Shown: piece after piece, positions 18,650 to 27,073 of the stretch | How positions within the stretch are numbered: the first letter of the stretch is position 1 | Layout of the letters: the number at the start of each line of letters is the position of its first letter | Source: Microbacterium aurantiacum | Lineage (GTDB): Bacteria > Actinomycetota > Actinomycetes > Actinomycetales > Microbacteriaceae | NCBI RefSeq assembly: GCF_002872075.1 | Contig: NZ_PGGU01000016.1 | Span: 707,284 to 771,283, forward strand | Direction of reading: 5' to 3' | Length of the DNA: 64,000 nucleotides | Made by a program: the position numbers and the translations under genes | The notes under the pieces: generated by a model | What the model was told of the DNA's origin: nothing | The model's input: the letters and a program-made list of their open reading frames with translations, nothing else | The model's database searches: none

Positions 18650-19321
18650 TCAGACCGGCCGCTCGTCGGCGACGTCCCACGGCACCGTCCAGCCGGCCGC
18701 GTCGAAGATGCCGTCGAGCACCATCGCCGTGAAACCCCAGACGATCGTGCCGTCGACGTCGAAGGCCGGTGCGCGGAAGGTGAGGTCGCCGTGCTGTCGA
18801 ACCGACGTGTACCGCGTCGCCGGATCCAGCAGCCGGGCGACCGGCACCCGGAACACCTCGACCGTCTCGGCATGATCGACGGCCGCGACCCGGGAGGGCA
18901 TACGCCACCACGCAAGCACGGGCGTCACCCGATTGTTGCTGACCGCCAGCGGGATCGCGGGCAGCCGCGCCAGCACCTCGACGCCGGTCGGGTCGAGTCC
19001 GGTCTCCTCCTGTGCTTCGCGCAGCGCCGTCGCGATGGCGTCGTCGTCGCCCGGGTCCCGGCGTCCGCCGGGGAACGACACCTGCCCGGGGTGGGAGGAG
19101 AGCGTCGACGCGCGGCGCTGCAGCAGCACGTCGAGATCGCGGGCCACGGCTGCGTCGGACGGCGGAGCCGGGATGCTGTCCAGCACGCCGAAGAGGACGA
19201 GTACCGCCGCATCGTGGGCGGCGTCCGAGTCCGCGAGCTGCGGGAACCGTCCGCTCCAGTCATAGGCCGAGGTCGCGGCGAGCAGCTGGGCGCGGGCCCC
19301 CTCCGGATGCGGCGTGCTCAT
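18650..19321 (-). CDS. NUDIX hydrolase, CoA pyrophosphatase type
   Basis: 223 aa. The core HPGQVSFPGGRRDPGDDDAIATALREAQEETGLDP combines the NUDIX box (REAQEETG) with the preceding SFPGGRRDP element characteristic of CoA diphosphatases (NUDT7/YeaB type). These cleave coenzyme A or acyl-CoA to phosphopantetheine and 3',5'-ADP. The metal-binding glutamates are present. The ATG at 19321 is six bases after TAGGCT (19333-19328), so the mRNA is probably leaderless. It is followed by purD 70 bases on, in the same direction. Confidence 0.88.
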   Translation of the reverse strand: MSTPHPEGARAQLLAATSAYDWSGRFPQLADSDAAHDAAVLVLFGVLDSIPAPPSDAAVARDLDVLLQRRASTLSSHPGQVSFPGGRRDPGDDDAIATALREAQEETGLDPTGVEVLARLPAIPLAVSNNRVTPVLAWWRMPSRVAAVDHAETVEVFRVPVARLLDPATRYTSVRQHGDLTFRAPAFDVDGTIVWGFTAMVLDGIFDAAGWTVPWDVADERPV

Positions 19322-19327
19322 GGTCAG

Positions 19328-19333
19328 AGCCTA
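19328..19333 (-). promoter_or_regulatory. Leaderless -10 box of the NUDIX gene
   Basis: TAGGCT on the minus strand, six bases upstream of the ATG at 19321. Confidence 0.5.
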
Positions 19334-19363
19334 ATCCGCGCGAGCTTGCAGCGGCTGGGCGGA

Positions 19364-19834
19364 TCAGGACGCCGAAAGCACGAGTTCGAACCGCTCGCAC
19401 AGAACCGGCATGTCCGGGGCGAACCCGTGCGGGTTCTCGGAGTGCTGCCGCCAGTAGCGTTCGTGGATCTCGCGCCATGCCTGGAGAGTGCGGTCCCCTT
19501 CGCCCTCGGCATGCGCGTGCGCTTCGTCGACTTCGTCGAACGGGACCACACGCGCCAGCGTGGTGCGGATCACCGCCCGTGGCACGGCCGCACCGTCAAG
19601 GATGATGCTGAGGTCGCCGGCGGTCGGCATAGGATCGCCCGCCGCCTCGTAGTCCCACACGGCCGACGCTGTGCCCGTCTTGATGCCGGAGAGCACGAGT
19701 TCGAGCAGCCCGTCGGCGTGTGCGACCGTCGAGCCGAAGGCCCACGCCTCCGGTGCGTCGATGGGGAGTTCTGGGACCTGGGAGCGGGCCTGCGCCCAGA
19801 ACGAGGCGACGGCTTCGGCGGACGCGGTGATCAT
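19364..19834 (-). CDS. ASCH domain protein
   Basis: 156 aa. The ASCH pattern is clear: FWAQARSQVPELPIDAPEAWAFGSTVAHADGLLELVLSGIKTGTASAVW (GxKxxT motif), then AGDLSIILDGAAVPRAVIRTT, VVPFDEVDEAHAHAEGEGDRTLQAWREIHERYW. ASCH domains belong to the PUA-like fold and bind nucleic acids or nucleosides; some members hydrolyse N4-acetylcytidine. The role of this member is not known. It is transcribed towards the NUDIX gene and ends just upstream of that gene's promoter. Confidence 0.88.
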   Translation of the reverse strand: MITASAEAVASFWAQARSQVPELPIDAPEAWAFGSTVAHADGLLELVLSGIKTGTASAVWDYEAAGDPMPTAGDLSIILDGAAVPRAVIRTTLARVVPFDEVDEAHAHAEGEGDRTLQAWREIHERYWRQHSENPHGFAPDMPVLCERFELVLSAS

Positions 19835-19959
19835 CTTGGTCGGCTCCGCTTTCGAGAGAGGGGCGGGTCACTCACGCTACCTGCTCCCGCGCGGCCGTAC
19901 CCGCAGCTAGGCTCGGCGTCGGCGGGACGACGCAGTGTGCGGGGAGGGATGACCGACCG

Positions 19960-20328
19960 ATGGCCAAGAGGATCGACACGGGCGACGGACGAGCGGCGCT
20001 CGACGGAGTGCGCGCCGCGGATGCCGCAGGGGAGAAGCCGCCGCGCACCGAACTCGCGACGGCCGTCCGGTACCTGCTGCAGCTGCTCGACGAGAAGGCT
20101 CCTGGGAACAGCGTCGAGGTGCGCGTGCCGCCGTTCGGCGCGGTCCAGGTGATCCAGGGGCCCCGGCACACGCGAGGCACACCGCCGAACGTTGTGGAGA
20201 TGGACGCCGCGACCTGGATCGCGGTCGCCACGGGTTCCGAGCGCTGGGCGGATGCCGCGGCATCCGGCCGCATCAGCGCCTCGGGCACCCGCGCCGACCT
20301 CAGCGACGTGCTGCCGTTGCGCCCGTAG
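19960..20328 (+). CDS. SCP-like (bacterial sterol carrier protein) domain protein
   Basis: 122 aa. It resembles the short actinobacterial family annotated as bacterial SCP orthologue: LATAVRYLLQLLDEKAPGNSVEVRVPPFGAVQVIQGPRHTRGTPPNVVEMDAATWIAVATG. No sterol-carrier activity is established; the family is habitually found beside purM/purF in actinobacteria, as here. The ATG has ggggaggga ten bases upstream; a TAGGCT box near 19907-19912 is a plausible promoter element. Confidence 0.8.
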   Translation: MAKRIDTGDGRAALDGVRAADAAGEKPPRTELATAVRYLLQLLDEKAPGNSVEVRVPPFGAVQVIQGPRHTRGTPPNVVEMDAATWIAVATGSERWADAAASGRISASGTRADLSDVLPLRP

Positions 20329-20381
20329 GCGTCGCGGCGCCCACCACCGCCGGTGCCGCCGATCGGTGGGACAATGGAGCC

Positions 20382-20696
20382 ATGGCTCCCACCGATTCCC
20401 ACCAGACCGTCGAGGCGACCATGCGCCGCGTGCCGCGGTACGGCGTGTTCATGGGCATCGGCGTCGTGCTCGGCATCATCGCCGCCGGCATCATCACCAT
20501 GACGGGGAGCTACGAGGAGTCCGTCGCCCTCGATGTCGTCTACCCGCCGAGTCAGGTGTTCGGCTTCGCCCTGCTGTGGACGGTGCCGATCGGTCTCGCC
20601 CTCGGCGGGGTCGTCGCTCTGATCCTCGAGCGGGCCGGACGGCGCCACGATCGTGTCGTCCGCGTCGACCGCGAGACGATCACCGAGTCCGACTGA
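20382..20696 (+). CDS. Small two-helix membrane protein, unknown
   Basis: 104 aa. Two transmembrane helices (VFMGIGVVLGIIAAGIITMTG and VFGFALLWTVPIGLALGGVVALILE) are separated by an acidic external loop (SYEESVALDVVYPPSQ). The C-terminal tail is basic, then acidic. It recurs beside purM/purF in Microbacteriaceae (recollection, not checked). The start ATG lies six bases after GACAAT, similar to the leaderless promoters nearby. No function can be assigned. Confidence 0.65.
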   Translation: MAPTDSHQTVEATMRRVPRYGVFMGIGVVLGIIAAGIITMTGSYEESVALDVVYPPSQVFGFALLWTVPIGLALGGVVALILERAGRRHDRVVRVDRETITESD

Positions 20697-20702
20697 CCGC
20701 GG

Positions 20703-21335
20703 CTACGCCAGTTCGGCGATGATCGGGCGGATCGCCGCATCGAATGCGACGACGTCCCGCCGCATGCCGTCGGTGACGGCGACGGTGAGCGCGCCGATCC
20801 ACCAGATCCCGCGCTGCGAGAACGGCAGCACCTGGACGTTCAGCTCGAAGGAGTGCGCGCGTCGCCCGATCTCGCGTTCGAACTCGGCGATCGCGCTCGC
20901 ATAGGCGCGGTACGCATCGCCGCCGGGGTGGGCGGCGCCGGATCTGCTGGTCGTCGAGCCGCGGATCGAGCGCAGGTAGCGGTCGTGCGCCGATCGTGCA
21001 TAGCGGAGGGCCGACTCCGCATGCGGGGCGATCGCCGCGCGCAGCTCTTCGGCTCCCGTCGCCGGCAGGGCGACCAGCGTCTCGAAGCCGTCGACGAGTT
21101 CGAGCGGCACCCCGGATGGATGCGCGCGCGGTTCGACCGTCATGTCCCAGTAGTCGCGCCACTGGGCCTCGACCGCGGGTGAGGCGTCCGGCGCATCCGG
21201 TGCTCGCACGGGCAGCTCGCGAAGGCTCGGCAGGTCCTCCGGCAGACGCACGCCGAGGGTCTGCCGGAGAGCGAGCGCGAGGAGCACGGGGACGCTCGCG
21301 TCCTCGCGGATCAGCCACTGCGGCTTGTCGGCCAT
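20703..21335 (-). CDS. Conserved actinobacterial protein of unknown function
   Basis: 210 aa, soluble, no recognised domain. It contains SPAVEAQWRDYWDMTVEPRAHPSGVPLELVDGFETLVALP and a C-terminal segment NVQVLPFSQRGIWWIGALTVAVTDGMRRD. The ATG at 21335 is six bases downstream of TACGAT (21347-21342) on the minus strand, a leaderless arrangement. It diverges from purM, their start codons being under 90 bases apart. Confidence 0.7.
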   Translation of the reverse strand: MADKPQWLIREDASVPVLLALALRQTLGVRLPEDLPSLRELPVRAPDAPDASPAVEAQWRDYWDMTVEPRAHPSGVPLELVDGFETLVALPATGAEELRAAIAPHAESALRYARSAHDRYLRSIRGSTTSRSGAAHPGGDAYRAYASAIAEFEREIGRRAHSFELNVQVLPFSQRGIWWIGALTVAVTDGMRRDVVAFDAAIRPIIAELA

Positions 21336-21341
21336 GGCCCC

Positions 21342-21415
21342 ATCGTAGGCGCGTCCGTGCCGGGCGTCGGGGGTCTCTTTCGGCGGAGTGCCGCCCTCCG
21401 CGTGGGCGGTAGGCT
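21342..21415. promoter_or_regulatory. Divergent leaderless promoters: unknown gene and purM
   Basis: TACGAT (minus strand, 21347-21342) ends six bases before the ATG at 21335. TAGGCT (plus strand, 21410-21415) ends six bases before the purM GTG at 21422. The spacing in both directions is identical to purC, purD and others here. Confidence 0.6.
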
Positions 21416-21421
21416 GGAGGG

Positions 21422-22564
21422 GTGGCAGACTCCCCCACCAACACGTACGCCGCAGCAGGTGTCGACACCGCTGCAGGCGATCTGGCCGTCGAACTCATGA
21501 AGTCCTCCGTGCGCGCGACGCACGGCCCCGAAGTGCTCGGGGGCGTCGGCGGATTCGCCGGCCTCTTCGACGCCAGCGCGCTTCTCGGCTACCGGCGTCC
21601 GCTGCTCGCCAGCAGCACCGACGGCGTCGGCACGAAGGTCGCCATCGCGCAGGCCATCGACAAGCATGACACGATCGGCCAGGATCTGGTCGGCATGGTC
21701 GTCGACGACATCGTCGTGGTAGGCGCGAAGCCGCTCTTCATGACCGATTACATCGCCTGCGGCAAGGTCGTCCCCGAGCGCATCGCCGACATCGTCCGCG
21801 GCATCGCCCAGGCCTGCTCGGCCACCGGCACCGCCCTCGTCGGCGGCGAGACCGCCGAGCACCCCGGCCTGCTCGGGCCGCGCGACTACGACGTGGCGGG
21901 TGCGGCGACCGGCGTCGTCGAGGCCGACGGCATCCTCGGTGCCGATCGTGTGCAGGACGGCGATGCCGTCATCGCCGTGGCCTCCAGCGGTCTGCACTCC
22001 AACGGATTCTCTCTCGTGCGCCACATCGTCACCCGCGCCGGCATCGGCTACGGCGACAACGCCGCCGACTTCGGGACGACCTGGGGTGAGGCTCTGCTCG
22101 AGCCGACGCGCCTCTACACGCTACCGCTGCTGCGCCTGATCGAGACGCTCGGCGGCGGACACGGCGGCGGCGTGCACGCCCTCAGCCACGTCACCGGCGG
22201 CGGCATCGCGGCGAACCTCGCACGCGTGCTCCCACAGGGCAGCTGGGCCGAGGTGGACCGCAGCACATGGTCGCCGAGCCCGGTGTTCCGCGTGCTCAGC
22301 GACATCGCCGGTTCCACTCTCGAGTCCGCTGAGGGCACGTGGAACCTCGGCATCGGCTTCCTCGCGGTCATCGCCGCAGACAAGAAGGATGCCGCGATCG
22401 CGGCGCTGTCTGCCGAGGGCATGCCCGCGTGGCAGGTCGGAACCGTGCATCTCGAAGGCTCCGCCTTCGGCGCGCGGCCGGCCGGAGAATTCGAACAGGG
22501 CGCCAAGGGCGTCGACGGCGGAGCGGTGCGCCTGGTCGGCGCGTACGCGGACGGAGCGAAATAA
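21422..22564 (+). CDS. purM: Phosphoribosylformylglycinamidine cyclo-ligase (AIR synthetase)
   Basis: Step 5 of purine synthesis: ATP-dependent ring closure of FGAM to AIR. 380 aa, full length. Key segments: YAAAGVDTAAGDLAVELMK at the start, LLASSTDGVGTKVAIAQ, DDIVVVGAKPLFMTDYIACG, LVGGETAEHPGLL and HVTGGGIAANLARVLP. GTG 22422-type misreading is excluded: the start at 21422 follows ggagg and a TAGGCT box six bases upstream. purF begins six bases after the stop, so the two are co-transcribed. Confidence 0.96.
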   Translation: MADSPTNTYAAAGVDTAAGDLAVELMKSSVRATHGPEVLGGVGGFAGLFDASALLGYRRPLLASSTDGVGTKVAIAQAIDKHDTIGQDLVGMVVDDIVVVGAKPLFMTDYIACGKVVPERIADIVRGIAQACSATGTALVGGETAEHPGLLGPRDYDVAGAATGVVEADGILGADRVQDGDAVIAVASSGLHSNGFSLVRHIVTRAGIGYGDNAADFGTTWGEALLEPTRLYTLPLLRLIETLGGGHGGGVHALSHVTGGGIAANLARVLPQGSWAEVDRSTWSPSPVFRVLSDIAGSTLESAEGTWNLGIGFLAVIAADKKDAAIAALSAEGMPAWQVGTVHLEGSAFGARPAGEFEQGAKGVDGGAVRLVGAYADGAK

Positions 22565-22570
22565 CACCCC

Positions 22571-24046
22571 ATGTGCGGCATCGTCGGAATGGTGGGGACA
22601 GCCCCGGTCAATCAGGACATCTACGACGCACTCCTGCTGCTGCAGCATCGCGGCCAGGATGCGACGGGCATCGCCACGGCGGAGCCCAACGGCATCATGC
22701 ACAACGCGAAAGCGCAGGGAATGGTGCGCGAGGCGTTCCGCACCCGTGACATGCGCGCGCTGCTCGGCAATGTCGGCCTCGGCCACGTGCGCTACGCCAC
22801 CAAGGGGACCGCCTCCAGCGAGGAGGAGATGCAGCCGTTCTACGTGAACGCACCGTACGGCATCATCCTCATCCACAACGGCAACCTCACCAACACCCGT
22901 GAGCTCACCGCCGACATGGCGCAGCGCGACCGCCGGCACTTGAACTCGTCCAGCGACACCGAGCTGCTGCTGAACGTGCTGGCCGGCGAACTGCAGTCCA
23001 CGACCTCTGCCGTGGACCTCGAGCCGGAGCGCGTCTTCGAGGCCGTGGCCCGCACCCAGGAGCGCATCGAAGGCGCCTATGCGGTGATCGCCGTGATCGC
23101 CGGCTATGGTCTGCTCGCGTTCCGCGATCCCTTCGGCATCCGCCCGCTCATCCTCGGACACCGCGTCGGCCGCGACCAGGATGGCAACCCCCAGGGGGAC
23201 GAGTGGGTCGTCGCCAGCGAGTCGCTCGTGCTGGAGAACGCCGATTACGAGGTCGTCCGCGAGATCGAGCCCGGCGAAGCGGTGTTCATCACGAGCGAGG
23301 GCGAGCTGCACAGCAAGCAGTGCGCGGCGGACCCCAAGCTCACCCCCTGCGCGTTCGAGTACGTCTACCTCGCCCGTCCCGACTCGGTGATGAACGGCAT
23401 CTCGGTCTACGAGTCGCGTCTGCGGATGGGCGACCGGCTCGCCGACACGATCGCCAAGCACGTGCCGATGGACAAGATCGACGTCGTCATGCCGATCCCC
23501 GACTCGTCGCGGCCCGCCGCCATGGAGGTCGCCCGCAAGCTCGGGATCGAGTACCGTGAGGGCTTCTACAAGAACCGCTACGTGGGACGCACCTTCATCA
23601 TGCCCGGCCAGGCGGTGCGCAAGAAGAGCGTGCGGCAGAAGCTCAACGCGATGTCCACGGAGTTCCAGGGCAAGAACGTGCTTCTCATCGACGACTCGAT
23701 CGTGCGCGGCACGACGAGCAAGCAGATCATCCAGATGGCCCGCGACGCCGGTGCGAAATCGGTCACCTTCGCGTCGGCTGCGCCTCCGGTGCGGCATCCG
23801 CACGTGTACGGCATCAACATGCCGTCGCGTCACGAGCTCATCGCGCATGGCCGCACCATCCCGGAGATCGCCGAGGAACTGGGCTGCGACCACCTCGTCT
23901 ACCAGGAGGTTGACGACCTGAAGGCGGCGATCACCGAAGGGTCGGCCGTGACTGAGCTCGACATGAGCTGCTTCGACGGCCGCTATGTCACCGGCACCGT
24001 CTCCGACGAGTATCTGGCGTGGGTGGAAGGATCGCAGACCTCATGA
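22571..24046 (+). CDS. purF: Amidophosphoribosyltransferase
   Basis: First committed step of purine synthesis: PRPP plus glutamine to phosphoribosylamine. 491 aa. The N-terminus MCGIVGMVG places the catalytic Cys second, exposed after Met removal, for the glutaminase domain. The C-terminal half is a phosphoribosyltransferase with PRPP loop VLLIDDSIVRGTTSKQI and the flexible-loop region VRKKSVRQKLNAM. It follows purM by six bases. Its stop overlaps the next start (ATGA), tying an MFS exporter to the purine operon. Confidence 0.97.
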   Translation: MCGIVGMVGTAPVNQDIYDALLLLQHRGQDATGIATAEPNGIMHNAKAQGMVREAFRTRDMRALLGNVGLGHVRYATKGTASSEEEMQPFYVNAPYGIILIHNGNLTNTRELTADMAQRDRRHLNSSSDTELLLNVLAGELQSTTSAVDLEPERVFEAVARTQERIEGAYAVIAVIAGYGLLAFRDPFGIRPLILGHRVGRDQDGNPQGDEWVVASESLVLENADYEVVREIEPGEAVFITSEGELHSKQCAADPKLTPCAFEYVYLARPDSVMNGISVYESRLRMGDRLADTIAKHVPMDKIDVVMPIPDSSRPAAMEVARKLGIEYREGFYKNRYVGRTFIMPGQAVRKKSVRQKLNAMSTEFQGKNVLLIDDSIVRGTTSKQIIQMARDAGAKSVTFASAAPPVRHPHVYGINMPSRHELIAHGRTIPEIAEELGCDHLVYQEVDDLKAAITEGSAVTELDMSCFDGRYVTGTVSDEYLAWVEGSQTS

Positions 24047-25362
24047 CGAACGCGAGTGTGCGGCCGCTGTGGAAAGGCCGGGCGCTCGCGCTGGTGGGGA
24101 TCCTGCTGGTCGCCTTCTCGCTGCGATCGGCCGTCGCCTCGCTGTCGCCGGTGGTCGATCACATCGATCGCGACTTCACGTTGTCGCCGGTCGTCATCGG
24201 GCTGATCGGTGCAGCGCCGCCGGTGTGCTTCGCGGTCTTCGGCCTTCTCACGCCGCTGTTCGAGCGTCGCTTCGGTCTGGAACGGGTCGCCGTCGTCGCG
24301 ATCGCGGTGATGGCGGCCGGTCTGCTGCTGCGCGGCTTCGCGTTCGACGCGACCACATTGCTCGGTGCCACCGCGCTCGTGTTCGCCGGTGTCGGCTCCG
24401 GCAACGTGCTGCTGCCCCCGTTGGTGAAGAAGTACTTCCCCGATCGGCTCGGCGTCATGATGACGCTGTACTCCACGATGATGGCCGTCTCGACCTTCCT
24501 GCCGCCGATGCTGGCCGTTCCGGTGGCCGACACGCTGGGCTGGCGGGTCTCGCTGGGCATGTGGGGCGTCTGTGCGGCGCTCGCCCTGATCCCGTGGCTG
24601 ACGCTGCTGATCCAGGGTCGGACGGATGCTGTCGCCGACCTTTCGCCGGCCGCGGAGCCCGATCCTCAGGTGATCACCACGCGGACGCACCTCGAGCCGG
24701 ATGCCGTCGAGGTCGCCACCGGTCCGATCTCCGTCGCTCCGGCGAACCCCCGGGTCTTCGGACGCATGTGGCGACTCCCGCTGGCGTGGGCGCTCGCCCT
24801 CGTGTTCGGCACCTCGTCGACCATCGCGTACGTGTCGTTCGCCTGGCTGCCGGCGCTGCTGGTCGATGTGGGCGGCGTGACGCCGGCGACAGCCGGCTTC
24901 CTGCTCTCGTTGTTCGCTCTGGTCGCGCTGCCGTGCTCGATGGTCGTGCCGATCCTCGTCGTGCGGTTCGAGGCGACGAGACCGCTCTTCTTCGTCGCGG
25001 CCGGTGCCGGGCTCGTCGGGCTCGCCGGCCTGTTCTTCATCCCCACCGTCGCGCTCGCCGTCTGGGTGATGATCTTCGGGCTCTCGGCGATCATGTTCCC
25101 GTTGAGCCTGGTGCTGCTCAGCATCCGCGCCCGGACGCCGGAGAGCGCCGTCGCGCTGAGCGGATTCGTGCAGAGCATCGGCTACTCGATCGCCGCCGTC
25201 TTCCCGCTGCTGATCGGCCTGCTGCACGAGGTCACCGGCGGCTGGCAGGTGCCGCTGATCGTGGTGGCCGCCGTGATCGTCATCGCGATGCCCGCGGGCT
25301 ACGTCGCCGGGCGTCGCCGGACGATCGAGGACGAGTGGGAGCGCCGGTACGGTCGCTGGTGA
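24043..25362 (+). CDS. MFS transporter, CynX/NimT type
   Basis: 439 aa, twelve hydrophobic segments with a hydrophilic central loop (about residues 195-240). The start LVAFSLRSAVASLSPVVDHIDRDFTLSPVVIGLIGAAPPVCFAVFG is typical of the cyanate/2-nitroimidazole transporter branch. ATG 24043 is chosen over an upstream in-frame GTG (24019): it overlaps the purF stop and has ggaagga nine bases upstream. Co-transcription with purF suggests a link to purine metabolism, but the substrate is unknown; export of a base or analogue is one possibility. Confidence 0.88.
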   Translation: MTNASVRPLWKGRALALVGILLVAFSLRSAVASLSPVVDHIDRDFTLSPVVIGLIGAAPPVCFAVFGLLTPLFERRFGLERVAVVAIAVMAAGLLLRGFAFDATTLLGATALVFAGVGSGNVLLPPLVKKYFPDRLGVMMTLYSTMMAVSTFLPPMLAVPVADTLGWRVSLGMWGVCAALALIPWLTLLIQGRTDAVADLSPAAEPDPQVITTRTHLEPDAVEVATGPISVAPANPRVFGRMWRLPLAWALALVFGTSSTIAYVSFAWLPALLVDVGGVTPATAGFLLSLFALVALPCSMVVPILVVRFEATRPLFFVAAGAGLVGLAGLFFIPTVALAVWVMIFGLSAIMFPLSLVLLSIRARTPESAVALSGFVQSIGYSIAAVFPLLIGLLHEVTGGWQVPLIVVAAVIVIAMPAGYVAGRRRTIEDEWERRYGRW

Positions 25363-25378
25363 CCCGCTGAAACGAAGA

Positions 25379-25403
25379 ATCCCCCGTGCAGCGCACGGGG
25401 GAT
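25379..25403. terminator. Perfect 11-bp hairpin, bidirectional terminator
   Basis: atcccccgtgc (25379-25389) pairs with gcacgggggat (25393-25403) around a 3-base loop, 16 bases after the MFS stop and just before the convergent DUF3073 stop. It can end both transcripts. Confidence 0.8.
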
Positions 25404-25419
25404 CTCGAGGAACAGGTGG

Positions 25420-25605
25420 CTACGCCTTCTCCAGCTCGTCCTCGTCTTCGTCTTCGTATTGATCTGCCCACTTGTCGACGTACTCGTTCTCGTCGCTCGG
25501 GTGCGCGAGCTCGCGCTCGAGCGCCGAGTAGTTCACCGACGGACTGTACGACTTGAGTTCGCGGGCGATCTTGGTGTGCTTCGCCTTCTGACGGCCACGG
25601 CCCAT
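25420..25605 (-). CDS. DUF3073 family small protein
   Basis: 61 aa, beginning MGRGRQKAKHTKIARELKSYSP and ending in a strongly acidic tail (EDEDEDELEKA). This is the standard DUF3073 pattern of actinobacteria, where the gene usually sits next to purM/purF. The function is unknown; the basic head and acidic tail suggest an RNA- or protein-binding role (speculative). RBS aaggggg lies upstream of the ATG at 25605. Confidence 0.92.
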   Translation of the reverse strand: MGRGRQKAKHTKIARELKSYSPSVNYSALERELAHPSDENEYVDKWADQYEDEDEDELEKA

Positions 25606-25753
25606 GCGCGACCCCCTTCACGAGTTGAGGTGCGGGCAAACTCAGGCCCGACGCATTCACGACACCGGCGTGCGGCCGGTAAGAGTAGCATTCAGAATAG
25701 CACGCGCGTAAGGGCCTCTGGCCGCTGCCAGGCTGGTGAAGGGATCGATCCTC
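25606..25753. promoter_or_regulatory. Divergent intergenic region, DUF3073 and universal stress protein
   Basis: An AT-richer island (25676-25710) should hold the promoters. On the minus strand a TACTCT -10-like box (25687-25682) is followed by a small CCGGC/GCCGG hairpin in the DUF3073 leader. No operator symmetry was found. Confidence 0.35.
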
Positions 25754-26299
25754 ATGTCAGACAACACCTCCACTCCATCCGATGAAGCCGCGCAGAACGC
25801 GGCGCTGCAGAAAGCGGTGATCGTCGGGATGCAGCCCGGCCAGGCCAGGCATGTCGTCGATGAAGCGGCTCGCTACGCCCGCCTTCTGAGTTCACCGCTC
25901 GTCGTCGTGCATGTCGACGTCACGCGCTTCGTCACCTACGAGGACCCGGACGGGTATGTGCACTCGGCTCCCATCGATCTCAACCTCGACGTCGGCGCGG
26001 CGGAGTTCGACGCCGTGCAGGAAGAGGCGGCGAAGCTGCTCGACGGCACCGGCGTCACCTGGACGGCACGGCAGCTCGTGGGCGACCCGGCTCTGGCGAT
26101 CAAGCAGCTCGCGAACAAGATCGATGCGCAGCTGATCGTCGTCGGCACGCGCAAGCGCGGCATCGGCGAATCGATCAGGGAGTTCTTCACCGGTTCTGTC
26201 GCCGCGCGGCTCGCCCACCGGCAGCATCGCTCGATCCTCGTGGTCCCGCTCGGCGAACCGGTGCCGGACGACCAGAAGGAGATCTGGCCCGAGTCGTAG
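25754..26299 (+). CDS. Universal stress protein (UspA family)
   Basis: 181 aa, one UspA domain preceded by about 25 flexible residues. It opens AVIVGMQPGQARHVVDEAARYARLLSSPLVVVHVDVT. The ATP-binding-type motif is LIVVGTRKRGIGESIREFFTGSVAARLAHRQHRSILVVP, matching G-2x-G-9x-G(S/T). It may therefore bind ATP and act as a cytoplasmic stress-response protein. ATG 25754 is preferred over GTG 25736, since gaaggg is spaced for it. It ends convergent with the padR operon. Confidence 0.9.
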   Translation: MSDNTSTPSDEAAQNAALQKAVIVGMQPGQARHVVDEAARYARLLSSPLVVVHVDVTRFVTYEDPDGYVHSAPIDLNLDVGAAEFDAVQEEAAKLLDGTGVTWTARQLVGDPALAIKQLANKIDAQLIVVGTRKRGIGESIREFFTGSVAARLAHRQHRSILVVPLGEPVPDDQKEIWPES

Positions 26300-26351
26300 G
26301 CCGTCGGCATCCGCTGTCGTCTTCTCTCCGCCCCGGGAGAGGGCTGAGGAA

Positions 26352-26400
26352 CCGCCCGAGATGCGGAGAGTTCCTGCGAACTCATCCGGATCCCGGGCGG
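26352..26400. terminator. Long imperfect hairpin between convergent genes
   Basis: ccgcccgagatgcggagagttc (about 22 bases, with one bulge) from 26352 to 26373 pairs with 26378-26400 around loop ctgc. It lies between the universal stress gene and padR, which converge, and fits a bidirectional terminator. Confidence 0.6.
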
Positions 26401-26446
26401 CACGCCGGATCTGAGGCGGGGATGCCGAGACGATCGCCGAGCGGGG

Positions 26447-27073
26447 TCAGCGCCCGAGCGCGTTCAATCCGACCGTGACGCCGCGCGCGGCAGCATCCAG
26501 TGCGCCCTCGAGCTCGGTGACGACGGATGCCGGCAGCTCGCCGCCCCGCGCGACATGCGTGCGCAGGTCGGTGCGCACCTGCGCACGGAACGCGTTGATC
26601 AGGGCATCCGCGCGATGCAGCTCTTCGCGGCTGGAGACGCGTGCATTGTCTGCAGCAGATCGAGGTCGTGCCTTCGCCGAGCTCCGCTCGTCCTTCTCGG
26701 CCGCTGCGAGGTCGGCGCGCAGGCTCTTCATGGCATCCTGCACGCTCTGACGCACCTCGTTGGCGATCAGCCGCACGGAGTCGGCGAGACCCGATTCGAT
26801 CCCGGCGAGATCCCCTTCACGGGAGGCGAGTTCCGCACGACCGGCCTCGGTGATCGCGTAGATCGTGGTGCGGCCGTCGACGGTCTTCGTCACCAGGCCC
26901 TCCTCCTCGAGCTTCGCGAGCCGAGGATAGATGGTGCCGGCGCTGGGCGTGTAGGTGCCGCCGGTGCGATCGGTCAGGGCCTGGATGATGCCGTAGCCGT
27001 GCTGCGGCGCCTCGGCGAGAAGCGACAGCAGGTACAGGCGCAGGTCGCCGTGCGAGAAGACGGCGGGGCTCAT
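26447..27073 (-). CDS. PadR family transcriptional regulator
   Basis: 208 aa. The N-terminal winged helix is LRLYLLSLLAEAPQHGYGIIQALTDRTGGTYTPSAGTIYPRLAKLEEEGLVTKTVDGRTTIYAITEAGRAEL. A long helical C-terminal region (about 90-208) should dimerise. ATG 27073 overlaps the stop of the DUF4097 gene (ATGA), which fixes the start, although the same frame is open further upstream. Second gene of the operon and probable autoregulator through the two palindromes in front of the DUF4097 gene. Confidence 0.93.
   Translation of the reverse strand: MSPAVFSHGDLRLYLLSLLAEAPQHGYGIIQALTDRTGGTYTPSAGTIYPRLAKLEEEGLVTKTVDGRTTIYAITEAGRAELASREGDLAGIESGLADSVRLIANEVRQSVQDAMKSLRADLAAAEKDERSSAKARPRSAADNARVSSREELHRADALINAFRAQVRTDLRTHVARGGELPASVVTELEGALDAAARGVTVGLNALGR

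Noticed and set aside
18650..19321. Defective NUDIX box
   Set aside because: The glycine and acidic positions look shifted against the generic motif, but the sequence fits the CoA pyrophosphatase variant with SFPGGRRDP and an intact REAQEETG.
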